Assembly: GCA_009809945.1 (NCBI GenBank)
Contig: WTPW01000984.1
Coordinates: forward strand, 43,731-107,730
Source of the DNA: Gigaspora margarita
Lineage: Eukaryota > Glomeromycota > Glomeromycetes > Diversisporales > Gigasporaceae
Reading direction: 5' to 3'
Length of the DNA stretch: 64,000 bases
Shown here: piece after piece, positions 21,078 through 32,163 of the stretch
Layout of the letters: each line of letters begins with the position of its first letter
How positions within the stretch are numbered: position 1 is the first letter of the stretch
The notes under the pieces: model-generated
Databases searched by the model: none
What the model was told of the DNA's origin: nothing
Seen by the model: the letters and a program-made list of their open reading frames with translations, nothing else
Made by a program: the position numbers and the translations under genes

Positions 21078-21917
21078 TAATGTTGTTATTTAGACAATTT
21101 TTGTGTCGAAATATATTTCGACACGACATTATTTTTTGCCGAAATGCCGAAATTCTAAATTGACTAAATTTCTAAATAGTTGACTAAATAAATATATATG
21201 ACTAAATGTCTAATTAGTGATAAAATAAAATTATAATAAAAATTGTATAAATTCTATTGTACTATACTCAGTGTTTAAAATCTATATGCGGAATCTGCGG
21301 AACGCAGATTGAAAGTTAATTCCGCAAGCAAAAATTTTTAGGAATCTGCGGATTTTATTATGTGTTTCACATGTTGCACATAATTTTTTTGATTTTTTTA
21401 TTATGTTTTCAAGAATTGCTAAGTTTTTCCGCATATTAATATGAAATTGAATTTTAAACACTGGACTGCACTACGTATATATAATAACTTTTTTTTTTAA
21501 ATATTAATAAACAATATTTGTAATCTAAGTTTAATAACTCAAATGTTTAATAAATAAGTGAAATAATTTAAATAAAAAATTAATGTATATTTTACATACG
21601 TTTATATTCATAAATATATGTGAGTTACAGCATGTATCAAATAGACTGATTCAAGCTTTGAAGCAATACGATTCAAACCTGATTGATAGAGGCAAGTAAA
21701 CCGTTTCGGATCAAATCTACTTTAATGTAGCATGAAATCCACAAAATAAACAAGTCGAATACTTGCTAATAACTAATTTTATATATTTTTTAAATTTAGA
21801 CATTTCGACATTATTTAGACATTTCGGCATAATTTAGAATTTCGGAATTTCGGCAGACTAAATATCAAATGTCGAAATATTTCTACAAGCTCAAAACAAT
21901 TTCGGCTAACAACATTA
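21078..21917. mobile_element. hAT-like element with 8-bp target duplication (840 bp)
   Basis: Perfect 11-bp inverted ends TAATGTTGTTA / TAACAACATTA flanked by CCTTTACA at 21070-21077 and 21918-21925. The arms contain repeated 'gccgaaatgccgaaattctaaat' and 'tgtcgaaatat' motifs in inverted order. No transposase ORF. A second small element (21269-21463) is nested inside. Confidence 0.9.
21269..21463. mobile_element. hAT-like mini-element nested in 21078-21917
   Basis: Inverted ends CAGTGTTTAAAAT / ATTTTAAACACTG (13 bp exact), typical of hAT CAGTG termini. Inner 'aatctgcgga' units are repeated and inverted. The flanking 8-mers (TACTATAC / GACTGCAC) match only partly, so the duplication is eroded. 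Confidence 0.7.
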
Positions 21918-22099
21918 CCTTTACATGAATATAAAAAACCTTGCCTTTTCTCGTTATTTAAATATTATAATAAAAGTTTAAAGATTAGAAACAAATTTAC
22001 AGTAGATATTTGTTTGCAATCTAAGGGATACAACGTCCATTGTTAATTATTTAGTACTATTCTTTTTCAGAAAATTTTAAGAGAAAGATTTTGATAATT
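21918..22099. other. Short AT-rich spacer, nothing recognised
   Basis: No gene or repeat structure seen apart from the end of the preceding target duplication. Confidence 0.5.
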
Positions 22100-22445
22100 A
22101 TTTCAAGTTGAGGTTTGATTTGTATAACTCATAAAATTCAGACCTAAAAAGATAGATATATGAGTTGTTTGTGAAAATATTTTTGAAAGTATTCGTGATT
22201 TGGTTTTTGATATTGTCAGAGTCTGTTAATAAAAGATTATTAGTAAAGAGTCAATTTACGTATATGTTGTTAGTGGGTTTTTCTATAACTTTTTTGAAAA
22301 AATTTTCGAGATTTAGAAGACTACATTTTATTTTTGAGGTTTTTTCGGATTTTTTTTTTTTTAAGTCTTTTTTGATGGTTTTTTTTAATAAAGATAGATT
22401 TATGATTTTTAATTTCAAGTTAAGATTAAGCGTTAAGATGCTACT
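22100..22445 (-). pseudogene. Possible decayed coding relic (retroelement-like), low confidence
   Basis: On the minus strand one frame reads LLNLENFFKKVIEKPTNN..., a stop, then LTDSDNIKNQITNTFKNIF, then EFYELYKSNLNLK. This is protein-like composition interrupted by few stops. The order 'TD..NIK.QI...F.NI' is reminiscent of the linker before the reverse-transcriptase domain in fungal LINE ORFs, but no catalytic motif is visible. The plus-strand ORF 22165-22470 over the same bases is F/K-rich and starts at GTG; I consider it the shadow. Confidence 0.2.
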
Positions 22446-23005
22446 GGAATTGTTAATATTTCAAAAGTGATTTGTGAGTTTTTGTAATATTTGTAAAATA
22501 TTCTGTAAGAAGATAGTAGATTTGAAATATTTAAGTTAAAAATAGATAGATATTGGTTTGAAAGTAGCTAATTTTTAATACCAATACTTAAATCATAATT
22601 ATATACTTTTTAATATAACTTATATTTAAATAATGTTTTGCAATTTTTGGAAATTTAATTTTAAATAGAATTAATAATGCTTGTTCTTTAGTATTTAATC
22701 CTACAAAAGATATTTTTCAAGTTTTCAAGTAAAGGTTGGTTCTATAATATAGGAATTATGGTTATACACTTTGCTAATTTATAAGAAGGCACGAAAATAA
22801 ATTTCCATAATTTTTATAATCATTTAGTAAGAATTTAAATGTTTTGATAAGACATTCATTTGGTAAAAAGATCATTTTAAATTTGTAATAATTTTGTTGT
22901 TTGAAAGTTATAGATTACTTCACATTGAACAGAGCCCATATTTATAATATTTGGGAATTAAATTAAATATTGATCTACAAATTTGTTATAGCAAAAATAA
23001 TTATA

Positions 23006-23244
23006 CTTGCTACTCAAATCCCAAACTATTATAGTTTGGGTTTGTCCGCACCCAAATCCCAAACTCTGACCAAATTAATTTCTCAAAAACTTTGTTGATA
23101 ATCCTTATTTAAACAATTGGCATATACTCTTGTAGCTATATATAATATATTTGCAAAGTATCAAGATTATTTGTTTGATTTAATTTTCTGTAAATAACAT
23201 TTATTTTTTTATGAGTTTGGGATTAGTCCGGTTTGTCTGGCAAG
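23006..23244. mobile_element. MITE with CTTGC ends and CCCAAACT arms (TA target)
   Basis: Left CTTGCTACTCAAATCCCAAA, right end complement TTTGGGATTAGTCCGG...GCAAG; TA at 23004-23005 and 23245-23246. An internal short palindrome CCCAAACTATTATAGTTTGGG lies at 23021-23041. Confidence 0.75.
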
Positions 23245-24388
23245 TATAAAAATACTATTGGTCAAAAGACTCTATATAGATATATTATGATAAACAAAGA
23301 CTTATTTATTTCTTTAATACTGTATTATTAAAAATTTTTTAGCATTTATGTGTATCATGAAAATGCACTAAGAATTCAAATTAGATAGTATTTGTAGAAA
23401 ATATCTTATAGTAATAATAAAAAAAAATTTTAGTTTATATATTTATATGCATGTTTATATTGGTATTTCTGAAAAATATATGAATTTTAATTGTATAGTA
23501 CAAAAAATTAACCACTTTGCAAAAAGATATTTTTGTAGTAATACACAAGAATTTGGGCATTAAAGACTCTTTTTCTTTGTTTATACAATTATGTGCAATT
23601 TTATTATAAAAATTGGAATATATAATAATGTATTAATCTACAAGTTGCTAACAACTTTATATAGTAATATAGAAAATATTTTTATTGTTTATTGAAGAAT
23701 TCTAATTTGGATTTTGTCTTATATATTATTAACAAGGCCTATTAAACTCTTTTTGACCAAATACTATTTGGACACTCTGAATTAGAACTGTAATTATTAA
23801 GTAGCTAGTTTCATTACTAAAAATAAAATAGCTATTTACTTAGATTGAAAAGAAAAGAGAAGCAATTGGTTCATGTTTTGTATATATATAATCCTGTAAT
23901 AGTCTTTATAAGATAGCTGTGCAACATGTGATATTGCGCAGAATCAGTATAATCAAATGTGCACGTAAAATTCAAAATGTATACACAATATAACCAGAAA
24001 GTTATATTAAAATTATGCAATAAAGTTAAGTCAGTTTGCATTAGAAATTATCATAATTTCTATTATAATAATTTTTCATGGAACTTTCTTGCTATTCTAG
24101 TGACCAAGTATGTGGTTATGGTCGAGTTAGTTTGTATTAGAATTAATTGTAAAATTCTATAATTGAATATATAAATTTAATGAATACATAATGTGATCAA
24201 AATTATAAGTCCATATTGAAATTATAAATTAATACAATAAATTTTGTTATAGAACTTACTTTCTTATTTGTACACATAGAGTTGCTACTCAATTCTCTAA
24301 AAGTTACTTCTGCCAACTCATTTCTCCAATACAGTAATGATGATATGTATTTTTTCTTAATACATTTTTATAAGCTATATGTTTTCAG
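23245..24388. other. AT-rich stretch with degenerate ~100-bp repeats, no supported gene
   Basis: Contains fragments of the dispersed unit 'agttagtttgtattagaattattataatt...' that recurs at 35080-35400, 42180-42370 and 43250-43600. The ORF 23959-24162 (+) overlaps such a unit and starts at a non-ATG codon. Confidence 0.5.
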
Positions 24389-24538
24389 CAATCCTTTTCT
24401 TAGACAAGATATTTCTTTAAAATTATTTTCTTGCCATAAAACTGGTCCAATTTAGCATTAAGGTTGGCTTGATTTAGAGCTAGTATTGGTTAGAATTATA
24501 TGTCAGTTAGAGAAATATCTTGTCTAAGAAAAGGATTG
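24389..24538. mobile_element. 150-bp MITE with perfect 28-bp inverted ends
   Basis: CAATCCTTTTCTTAGACAAG at the left (continuing ATATTTCT) and the exact complement at the right. The perfect arms in otherwise degenerate surroundings suggest a fairly recent insertion or arm conversion. A TA follows on the right; the left flank reads AG. Confidence 0.85.
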
Positions 24539-24931
24539 TACAAAAAAATATAAAATCTAATATATATCTTATTGAACAAATGGCTATAGATAAAATAGCA
24601 TACCGATTTTACTGAGTCAGGAAATAAGTTGGTGAATAATAACTTTTTGGAATCATACTATAACCATACACAGTGATTAAAGTTCTATTTAAAGGTTTAT
24701 AGAACTTGCTTGATACCCTAATAAGGCCGCTCCAATTTAAATCTATGTTTAACATAACTCTCCCCCCTCTCGATTGAGCAAATTATGGGAGGAAGTTAAA
24801 CAACATATATATATATATAACACTTAGATTCAAATTTCACTTTTCATATTACTAAAATGAACCTATACAAAAAGATCACCAAAATTAGAGTAGCTGTGTG
24901 ATACAGTCATGCTAAACCTAGGAACATTATA

Positions 24932-26745
24932 TAAGTTAGTTAGAATTAATTAGTAAAATTTTATAAATCATAAGATTTTATAGAATTTTATTAATAAAAT
25001 TTTATAAACTCTTATAATACACAAATTTTTATTAATTAATACTAACTTTATGCAGTAATTAAACATGTTCAGCACTTAAAAATATCAAAACAGTAGATTT
25101 ATTTTTATTTTCCTTGAAATTTGGAGAATAGATGCATAATTTTGGATTTTGATCAAAAAAGTCAAATTTAAGCATCTTTTCTCCAAATTTCATAAAAATA
25201 ATACTGCTGATTTAATGTATTTTTAGGCTCTGGACAAGTTTACCTAGTGAATTAAGTTAGAATTAATCAGTAAAAGTTTGTGAATTATAAGATTTTATAG
25301 AATTTTATTAATAAAATTCTATAAAATCTTATGATTCACAAACTTTTACTGATTAATTCTAACTTAATTCACTAGGTAAACTTGTTTAGAACATAAAAAT
25401 ACATTAAATTGGCAGAATTGTTTTTAGATATTTTATTTGAAATTTGGAGAAAAGATGCTTAAATTTGTTTTTTTGATCAAAATTCCAAATTTAAGCATCT
25501 ATTCTCCAAATTTCAAGTAAAATAAAACCAATTCTGCCAATTTGATGTATTTTTAGGTGCTGTACAAGTTTACTTAGTACATTAAGTTAGAATTAATCAG
25601 TAAAAGTTTGTGAATCATAAGATTTTATAGAATTTTATTAATAAAATTCTATAAAATTTTATGATTCACAAACTTAACTAACTTATTCTAACTCTATGCA
25701 CTAAATAAACTTATTTAGAACCTAAAAATACATTAAATCAGCAGAATTGTTTTTATTTTACTTGAAATTTGGAGAAAAGATGCTTAAATTTGACTTTTTT
25801 GATCAAAAATCCCAAATTATGCAACTATTCTCCAAATTTCAAGTAAAATAAAAACAATTCTGCCAATTTGATATATTTTTAGGTGATGTACAAGTTTACT
25901 TAGAGCATTAAGTTAGAATTATTCAGTAAAAGTTTGTGAATCATAAGATTGTATAGAATTTTATTAATAAAATTCTATAAAATCTTATAATGCACAAATT
26001 TTTATTAATTTATTCTAACTCCATGTACTAAATAAACTTATTTAGAACCTAAAAATGCATCAAATCAGCAAAGTTATTTTATTTTACTTAAAGTTTGGAG
26101 AATAGATGCATAATTTTGGATTTTTGATCAAAAAAGTTAATTTAAGCATCTTTTCTCTGAATTTCAAGTAAAATAAAAGCAATTCTGCCGATTTAATGTA
26201 TTTTTAGGTGCTGTACAAGTTTACTTAGTGCATTAAGTTAGAATTAATCAGTAAAAGTTTGTGTATCATAAGATTTTATAGAAGTTTATTAATAAAATTC
26301 TATAAAATTTGATAATTCACAAAATTTTACTAATTAATTCTAACTCTATGCTTTAAAAAACTTATTAGAACCTAAAAATACATTAAATCAGCAGAATTGC
26401 TTTTATTTTACTTGAAATTTGGAGAAAAGATGCTTAAATTAACTTTTTTAATCAAAAATCCAAAATTATGCATCTATTCTCCAAACTTTAAGTAAAATAA
26501 AATAACTTTGCTGATTTGATGCATTTTTAGATGCTGAATATGTTTAATTAGTGCATAAAGTTAGAATTAATTAATAAAAATTTGTGTATTATAAGATTTT
26601 ATAAAATTTTATTAATAAAATTCTATAAAATCTTATGATTCATAAAATTTTATTAATAAAATTCTATAAAATCTTATGATTCATAAAATTTTACTAATTA
26701 ATTCTAACTTCATGCCCTAAGTAAACTTGTCAGCACCAAAAAATA
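24932..26745. repeat. Tandem satellite of ~325-bp units, each built from two palindromes
   Basis: Six units start with 'agttagaattaat' at about 24940, 25257, 25587, 25913, 26238 and 26561 (spacing 317-330 bp); the last is partial. Each unit has palindrome A (TTAGAATTAATCAGTAAAAG ... complement, centred on TTTTATTAATAAAATT) and palindrome B (GGAGAAAAGATGCTTAAATT ... complement, centred on TTTTTGATCAAAA), joined by 'aagtttacttag'. No coding potential. Confidence 0.93.
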
Positions 26746-26749
26746 CATA

Positions 26750-26870
26750 TAAGTATATTTAGACTCAGACAAGTCTGTATAAAATTTAGAGTCTGAGTCT
26801 AGTCCGATCCTGGACTGGACCCAAACTGGACCTATTCTGATCCTAGCTGGACCTGAACTGGACCTAATCA
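26750..26870. repeat. 'ctggacc' minisatellite
   Basis: Degenerate tandem copies of 'gat cct(g/a)(g)(c)tggac(c/t)', preceded by 'gactcagacaagtctg'. Overlapping ORF 26710-26904 (minus) reads the repeat and is not a gene. Confidence 0.7.
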
Positions 26871-26876
26871 TATATT

Positions 26877-27405
26877 GTTTAAGGGTAGAGGATACATAGA
26901 TCATTTATCATATGATTTTGGTGGTACCAATTTTTTCTTTTTAAAATTAAGAAAATTTTTATTAAGCAAATTATTTTAAATTCATTATAAAGGTTGTAGA
27001 GTAGATTTTTTTGATTCTAACAGTAGTAAAATTAGTAATTTTGGTTAAATATTTACTAAGAAACATGTACTTGAAGATTGGGTATCACTATTTGCTTACA
27101 AAAAATCATATGATAATCATATGATGTAACCAATCAAAATTAACTAATTTGTGTAACTACAGAGAATTTGGATTGACTATGGAGAACTTTACCATATATA
27201 CAAGTATATTTTTTAAAAAATATTTTATTATTAAAATTTATATCATTAGAAAGAGCATGTTTTAATCTACAAATTACAAAATTTTAACAAAAATTAAATA
27301 TTATTATAAAAAGTTTTATTAGTAGCATAATTCTAATTTCTATATAAAATCATTTGTACTATCAAAATTATATGTTAAGTGATCTATGTATCCTCTACTC
27401 TTAAA
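26877..27405. mobile_element. Inverted-repeat element with TAGAGGATACATAGATCA ends
   Basis: TTTAAGGGTAGAGGATACAT (continuing AGATCA) and its complement at about 27379-27405 differ at one base over 26. The interior is AT-rich and noncoding, with a weak inner palindrome. No exact target duplication was seen. Confidence 0.75.
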
Positions 27406-27434
27406 TCTCCTCCTCTAAAATATTTTGAACTTGT

Positions 27435-27548
27435 TATGTTAAACAAAGAATTAAATTGGAGTGGCCTAATTATAATTTGTGGTTAAAATTAAGTTGGTTT
27501 GCATTACCTTAATTAGGCTACACCAAGTTAAAACTATATTTAACCTAA
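27435..27548. repeat. Hairpin made of the dispersed 'ATGTTAAAC...GGCCT' motif
   Basis: TTAAACAAAGAATTAAATTG then GAGTGGCCTAATTA is followed by an inverted partner ending GTTAAAACTATATTTAAC. Single copies of the same motif occur at about 18568-18605, 24728-24760 (complement), 27713-27748 and 28779-28815. Confidence 0.65.
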
Positions 27549-27775
27549 CTCCCTTTCTCTATTTGAGCCTCAGATAGAGTGGGTAATAAACATCACTTAA
27601 TATAAAAATCATATTAACTGTTCAAAAAAAATTTTTTTTAGCCAATCAATGTCTCATGTTTTTTTACCCTCCCTCCTCATGTTTAGAGATGCAGATCATT
27701 TATTAGTGTTATGTTAAACATAAAATCAAATTGGGACGGCCTAAGCTACCTTTTTTGAACAAAGTCACACAAAAA

Positions 27776-28530
27776 TTAGTAGCTTATTTTTGGGTAAAAA
27801 AGGTTTTTTAGCAATTAACAGTAATCACTACATAGTAAAATCCAAATTTTACTATATAAATTGATCACATATCTGCGGATTTGAGAAATTTGGGTATTGT
27901 ACCAGGGTATGTGGTCTATCACTCATTGTTTTGTTTATTTTTATTGGTCCATATTGCAGATTATAACCCACTTTTAGTTACCAAATTGTTGATCACGTCT
28001 AACCCATTGACGCATCTGAAAAGGGGTGCGTCTATGGGTTAGACGTGATCAACAATTTGGTAACTAAAAATGGGGTATGATCTGCAATATGGACCAATAA
28101 GAATAAACAAAACAATTAGTAATAGACCACATACCCTGGGACAATACCCAAATTTCTCAAATCCATGGATATGATAAGCATTTAAGTAAATATGTTTAGG
28201 AGATCAAATACATATACTCTAAAATTTTCATACAAATTTTAGAACTTTTTAATATTTAATTTATGTTTGTTAAAATTTTTTTTTAACAAATTTTAATTTT
28301 TTCATTGAAAGTAAAAATTAAAAGTCAATAATAAAATGTTTATCAACTTGCTAAAAATTATATAGTATGTGTATTTTGATCTCCTGAATATGTTTATATA
28401 AGCAATAATAATTGATTACATAGTAGAATTTTGTCTTTACTATATAGCAACTATTGTCGATTGTGAGTTTACTTATTTTTTGGGTTAAAAATGTTTTTAA
28501 GTTTTTTAACCAAAAAAGGAGTAGCTTATT
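27776..28530. mobile_element. Palindromic element, second copy, with nested palindrome
   Basis: The arms match those of the element at 14500-14945, including 'gtagcttatttttgggt' and 'actacatagtaaaatcc' with their complements on the right side. It is interrupted by the 298-bp element at 27872-28169. Confidence 0.85.
27872..28169. mobile_element. 298-bp nearly perfect palindrome nested in 27776-28530 (TA target)
   Basis: The arms run TCTGCGGATTTGAGAAATTT / complement ending AAATCCATGGA, through 'gggtatgtggtctat' and 'ggtccatattgcag' to a centre near 28017-28030 (GTCTAACCCAT...ATGGGTTAGAC). TA flanks at 27870-27871 and 28170-28171. The copy at 14500-14945 shows the empty site. Confidence 0.93.
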
Positions 28531-29188
28531 TTAGGTAGTAACCTATTTTTGGACACATATAGTAGTACTATATAGTTTTTTGAATGTATAAATATGCTTG
28601 GCAGTATGATTAGAAAAATTCTGGATAGCCTAAAAGAGTTGAAAATAAACTTAGAGCATTCTTAAGCTCCTAAATTTTTTTGAATTTTTTTATAGCCTTT
28701 TTACAGCCAATAGGATTGCTGCATTTTTGTATTTTGGTTTTGTTTAATGCCCTTATTCCTCTTTTTTACAAAATATTTTTTTATGTTAAACACAAAATCA
28801 ACTTAGAGTAGCCTTATATAGAAATTATAAAAATTTTGAATTAATTTCATTAGAATTATAAGCATAAAAACTACAATATTTGGTTAAATTTGAGCTAGTT
28901 TAATTGGAATCATCTAGATAGAAATGCTTTAGTTTGTATTAGAATCAATACAAGTTACTACCAAAAACCTAACAAACATACTAATACAAAAAGAAAACCA
29001 AATAGGGCACTACTAGTGTTCTGATTTTTTCTAACAACTAGATACTGAACTCATTGTTAAATAATGGGTTTTGTTATTATTATTTTGCAATAATATAATA
29101 ACCTAATATTTTTTATTTCCTATTAAACTATATTTACATATAATACAATTATTAAATTTTATTATAATACAAATAATATTGCATATTA

Positions 29189-29956
29189 TAGAGATTGGTA
29201 CTGAATTGTTGCACTCGAATTTAAAACCAATTCAACCCAATTTGAATATTTTATATTCAGATTTAATAAAACTGGATTTATTGAATTTAATAAAACCAAA
29301 TAAACCTGAAAAATCAAATTTAATAAAACTGGATTTATCAAATTTAATAAACAGAAAAATTGAATACTAGGAATATAGCTATGCAAAGTGTATAGTTTAC
29401 TGCTATCTAGAATAGTGAGTTCACAAATCTTGTATTTAATTTGCTGGTATAGTATACTGCTACTGTATATGCATAAACTATTCTCTATCACTATCAACAG
29501 ATTGGCTTAAGATATAAAATGCGTTTATTGCAATTTATTTAGATACTTGAATTTGATTTTAGCCAAAGTTTAGACTGCATTTATCAATAATAATAACTAA
29601 TTATATTATAGCAAAATTAGTATCTGGCAATTTTATTTAGCATGTAGATTATTGGATTATTAGCAAAATTTATCAATTTTGATCCCTTCCATCCAGATCT
29701 GCTGAATTTTGGTTGCACAACCAATTTATTCTGATTTACAACATATCAAGCTATTCTAAGTACAGACATTTGGATATTCTAACTACTAGTTTATTACAAC
29801 TATAAACCTAGTTTTTTTAAATCCGGGTTAATTCAGTTTTATGAGTTTATTAAAACCAAATTATCCAGGTTTATTTAAATTTAGATTAAAACCAGTTTAA
29901 GTTGAAGTTGAAAAATTAAATCTGAATTGTAAAAATAAAACTGGTTCCAACCTCTA
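29189..29956 (+). mobile_element. hAT-like non-autonomous element, complete copy (768 bp)
   Basis: Flanked by GCATATTA at 29181-29188 and 29957-29964. Inverted ends TAGAGATTGGTAC / TAGAGGTTGGAAC. The interior has 'aatttaataaaac(t/c)(g)ga' repeats at both ends in opposite orientation. Aligned with the truncated copy at 12482-13083. No transposase ORF; the overlapping ORFs 29179-29370 and 29186-29497 are low-complexity translations of the repeats. Confidence 0.93.
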
Positions 29957-29989
29957 GCATATTATATTATATTAATTATATTAATTCAT

Positions 29990-31175
29990 AACGAATTTTT
30001 TTATTTTTTTTCATTATGAATTTCTTAATATAGAATGATACAACTTTTGTGTTTGTAAAATCTTTGATCAAAAATTAAAAATGCTTATTCATCAAGGAAA
30101 AAAATGTTTTTTAATAGATTGAAATAAATATGATTGTTTAACAGTACTTAAAAATCCAAACAATCCGCATAACCAAATTTTAAAATTGGATAATTCATAA
30201 TTTTAAAATTCATTATATTGGTATAATTAAAAACTTCATACAATTAAGCCAATTGAAAATAACCAAAGGATGCAAGCTTATTATAATAAGATAAGATAAA
30301 TTATGCTATGCACCAAATAATGAAGCATGCTAGTCAAAACAAAAACCTAGTGAATGATTTTTTTTATTATATGGTGCAAGTAACCTATACTCAACAGTTA
30401 TTTGAAGTATTTTAGTAGTGTTTTACTTGTTTAAATAGCTATAACTTCTTATCTAAGAGGTTCTAAAAAAATCTGACTAGTAACTTTGTAGAGCTATATC
30501 AGCTCTACATGTGTGCCAAATATCTTTTCAAAATCTCATCACTGTAAGGAGTTGATGTGTTTTGAAAATTAAAATTTTATATATAAATTTATAAATTTAC
30601 ATTTAAAATTTTACTTTTCAAAACGCATCAACTCCTTACAGTGATGAGATTTTAAAAAGATATTTGGCACACATGTAGAGCTGATATAGCTCTACAAAGT
30701 TACTAGTCAGATTTTTTTAGAACCTTTTAGATAAGAAGTTATAGCCATTTAAACAAGTGAAACACTACTAAAATACTTCATGTAACTGTTGAGTATAGGT
30801 TACTTGTACCATAGTTATATTTTTTTAATTATAATAAATTTTTAACATACATTTAAAAGATTTTTATGTGGTATTATTTTAGCTTGCAAACAGTAGTTGA
30901 TGACACTATTTATAAATACATTTATGAATAGAATGTTTCAAAAATACATTAGATCTGAAAATTATTTAAATCGTCAATTCAGTGTTAATTCAAGTGAAAT
31001 TAACAATATACTTTGCAAATAAAATAGGTGTAGGTGGCTCAAAAGAAGTAATTTATTATGTGTGATATGAATGCATTCTATATGGTAATGTAAAATTGAT
31101 CAAAATTTTAATCATGCGAATTTTTTACTGCTATTTTTTTTGAATTTTTTATTTAAATTTTAAAGCAGCTTTTTT
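29990..31175 (+). repeat. Segmental duplicate, copy B, split by a 440-bp palindrome
   Basis: Paralog of 1775-2390. The alignment is continuous on both sides of the insertion at 30372-30811. Copy B is the more AT-shifted of the two; several C/G positions of copy A read T/A here, consistent with long-term decay. Confidence 0.85.
30372..30811. mobile_element. 440-bp palindromic MITE (TA target) with empty site in paralog
   Basis: The arms are near-identical: TGGTGCAAGTAACCTATACT at the left, complement ending GTTACTTGTACCA at the right. The pairing runs through 'tagagctatatcagctctac', 'ctcatcactgtaaggagt' and on to the AT-rich centre near 30590. TA lies at 30370-30371 and 30812-30813; copy A (about 1999-2003) has one TA and no insertion. 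Confidence 0.95.
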
Positions 31176-31243
31176 ATTATTTATTTTTTTTTTGATTTTT
31201 TTATATTATTTTTATTTTTTTTAATCATTTTAATTTTATTTTT

Positions 31244-32163
31244 AATTTAATTGATGATCCGCCAGTCAATCATAGTGTACTGTGATGCAAATCACTATGT
31301 AAATTACTTATAGCGAAAATGTCCAAGGAAAATTAATTTTTTTTACTAAGTTAACAAGTCATGCCGACTAATTGAAAGTTGTAGAGCTCATTATGACGAA
31401 TCTAAAGGTAGTGAGTTCATCAAAATCGACCCAGTAGATGCTGAGATATCCTCGAATACGATTGGGCGACTATGTAAAATTCTATGTAAACAAACATTTG
31501 TTTGCATAAAATTTTACATAGTCGCCCAATCGTTTTTTGATGATATCTCTGCATCTACTGGCCAATTTTAATGATCTCACCACCTTTAGATTCATCATAA
31601 TGAGCTCTACAACTTTCAATTAGTTGCATGACTTGTTAACTTAGCAAAAAATATATTTTTCCTTGGGTGAACGTGGCATTTCCGACTATAATATAGATTA
31701 TTATAGTGGAAATGCCATGTTTACCCAAGGAAAAATATTTTTTTACTAAATTAACAAATCATGCCGACTAATTGAAAGTTGTAGAGCTCGCTGTGACGAA
31801 TCTAAAGGTGGTGAGATCATTAAAATTGGCCCAGTAGATGCAGAGATATCATCAAAAAACGATTGGGCAACTATGTAAAATTTTATGCAAACAAATGTTT
31901 GTTTACATAGAATTTTACATAGTCGCCCAATCATATTTCGAGGATATCTTAGCATCTACTAGGCCGATTTTGATGATCTCACCACCTTTAGATTTGTCAT
32001 AATGCGCTCTACAACTTTCAATTAGTCGGCATGACTTGTTAACTTAGTAAAAAAAATATTTTTTCTTGGGTGATCTGTACATTTCCGCTATAAGTGATTT
32101 ACATAGTGATTTGCATCACACTATGATCATTCTTCAGTTAACTGGCGGATTATCAATTAAATT
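31244..32163. mobile_element. Palindrome of palindromes (~920 bp)
   Basis: Outer ends AATTTAATTGATGATCCGCC and the complement ending 'ggcggattatcaattaaatt'. The whole folds about 31695. Each half contains its own complete palindrome of about 348 bp (31321-31668 and 31724-32072), with arms through 'actaattgaaagttgtagag' and centre 'aacaaacatttgttt'. The central spacer is a third hairpin ('gtggcatttccgactataat' ... 'attatagtggaaatgcca'). The ORF 31746-31955 is a shadow. Confidence 0.93.

Noticed and set aside
22165..22470. 101-aa F/K-rich ORF on the plus strand
   Set aside because: It starts at GTG, is low in complexity, and the minus strand of the same bases looks more protein-like.
24932..26745. 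CRISPR-like array because of regular palindromic repeats
   Set aside because: Units are ~325 bp with no unique spacers, in a eukaryotic context; it is a satellite.
29179..29497. ORFs on both strands rich in L/N/I/K
   Set aside because: Low-complexity translation of 'aatttaataaaac' repeats in the hAT-like element.
31746..31955. 69-aa ORF inside the palindrome of palindromes
   Set aside because: It lies across an inverted-repeat centre; open by chance in hairpin DNA.
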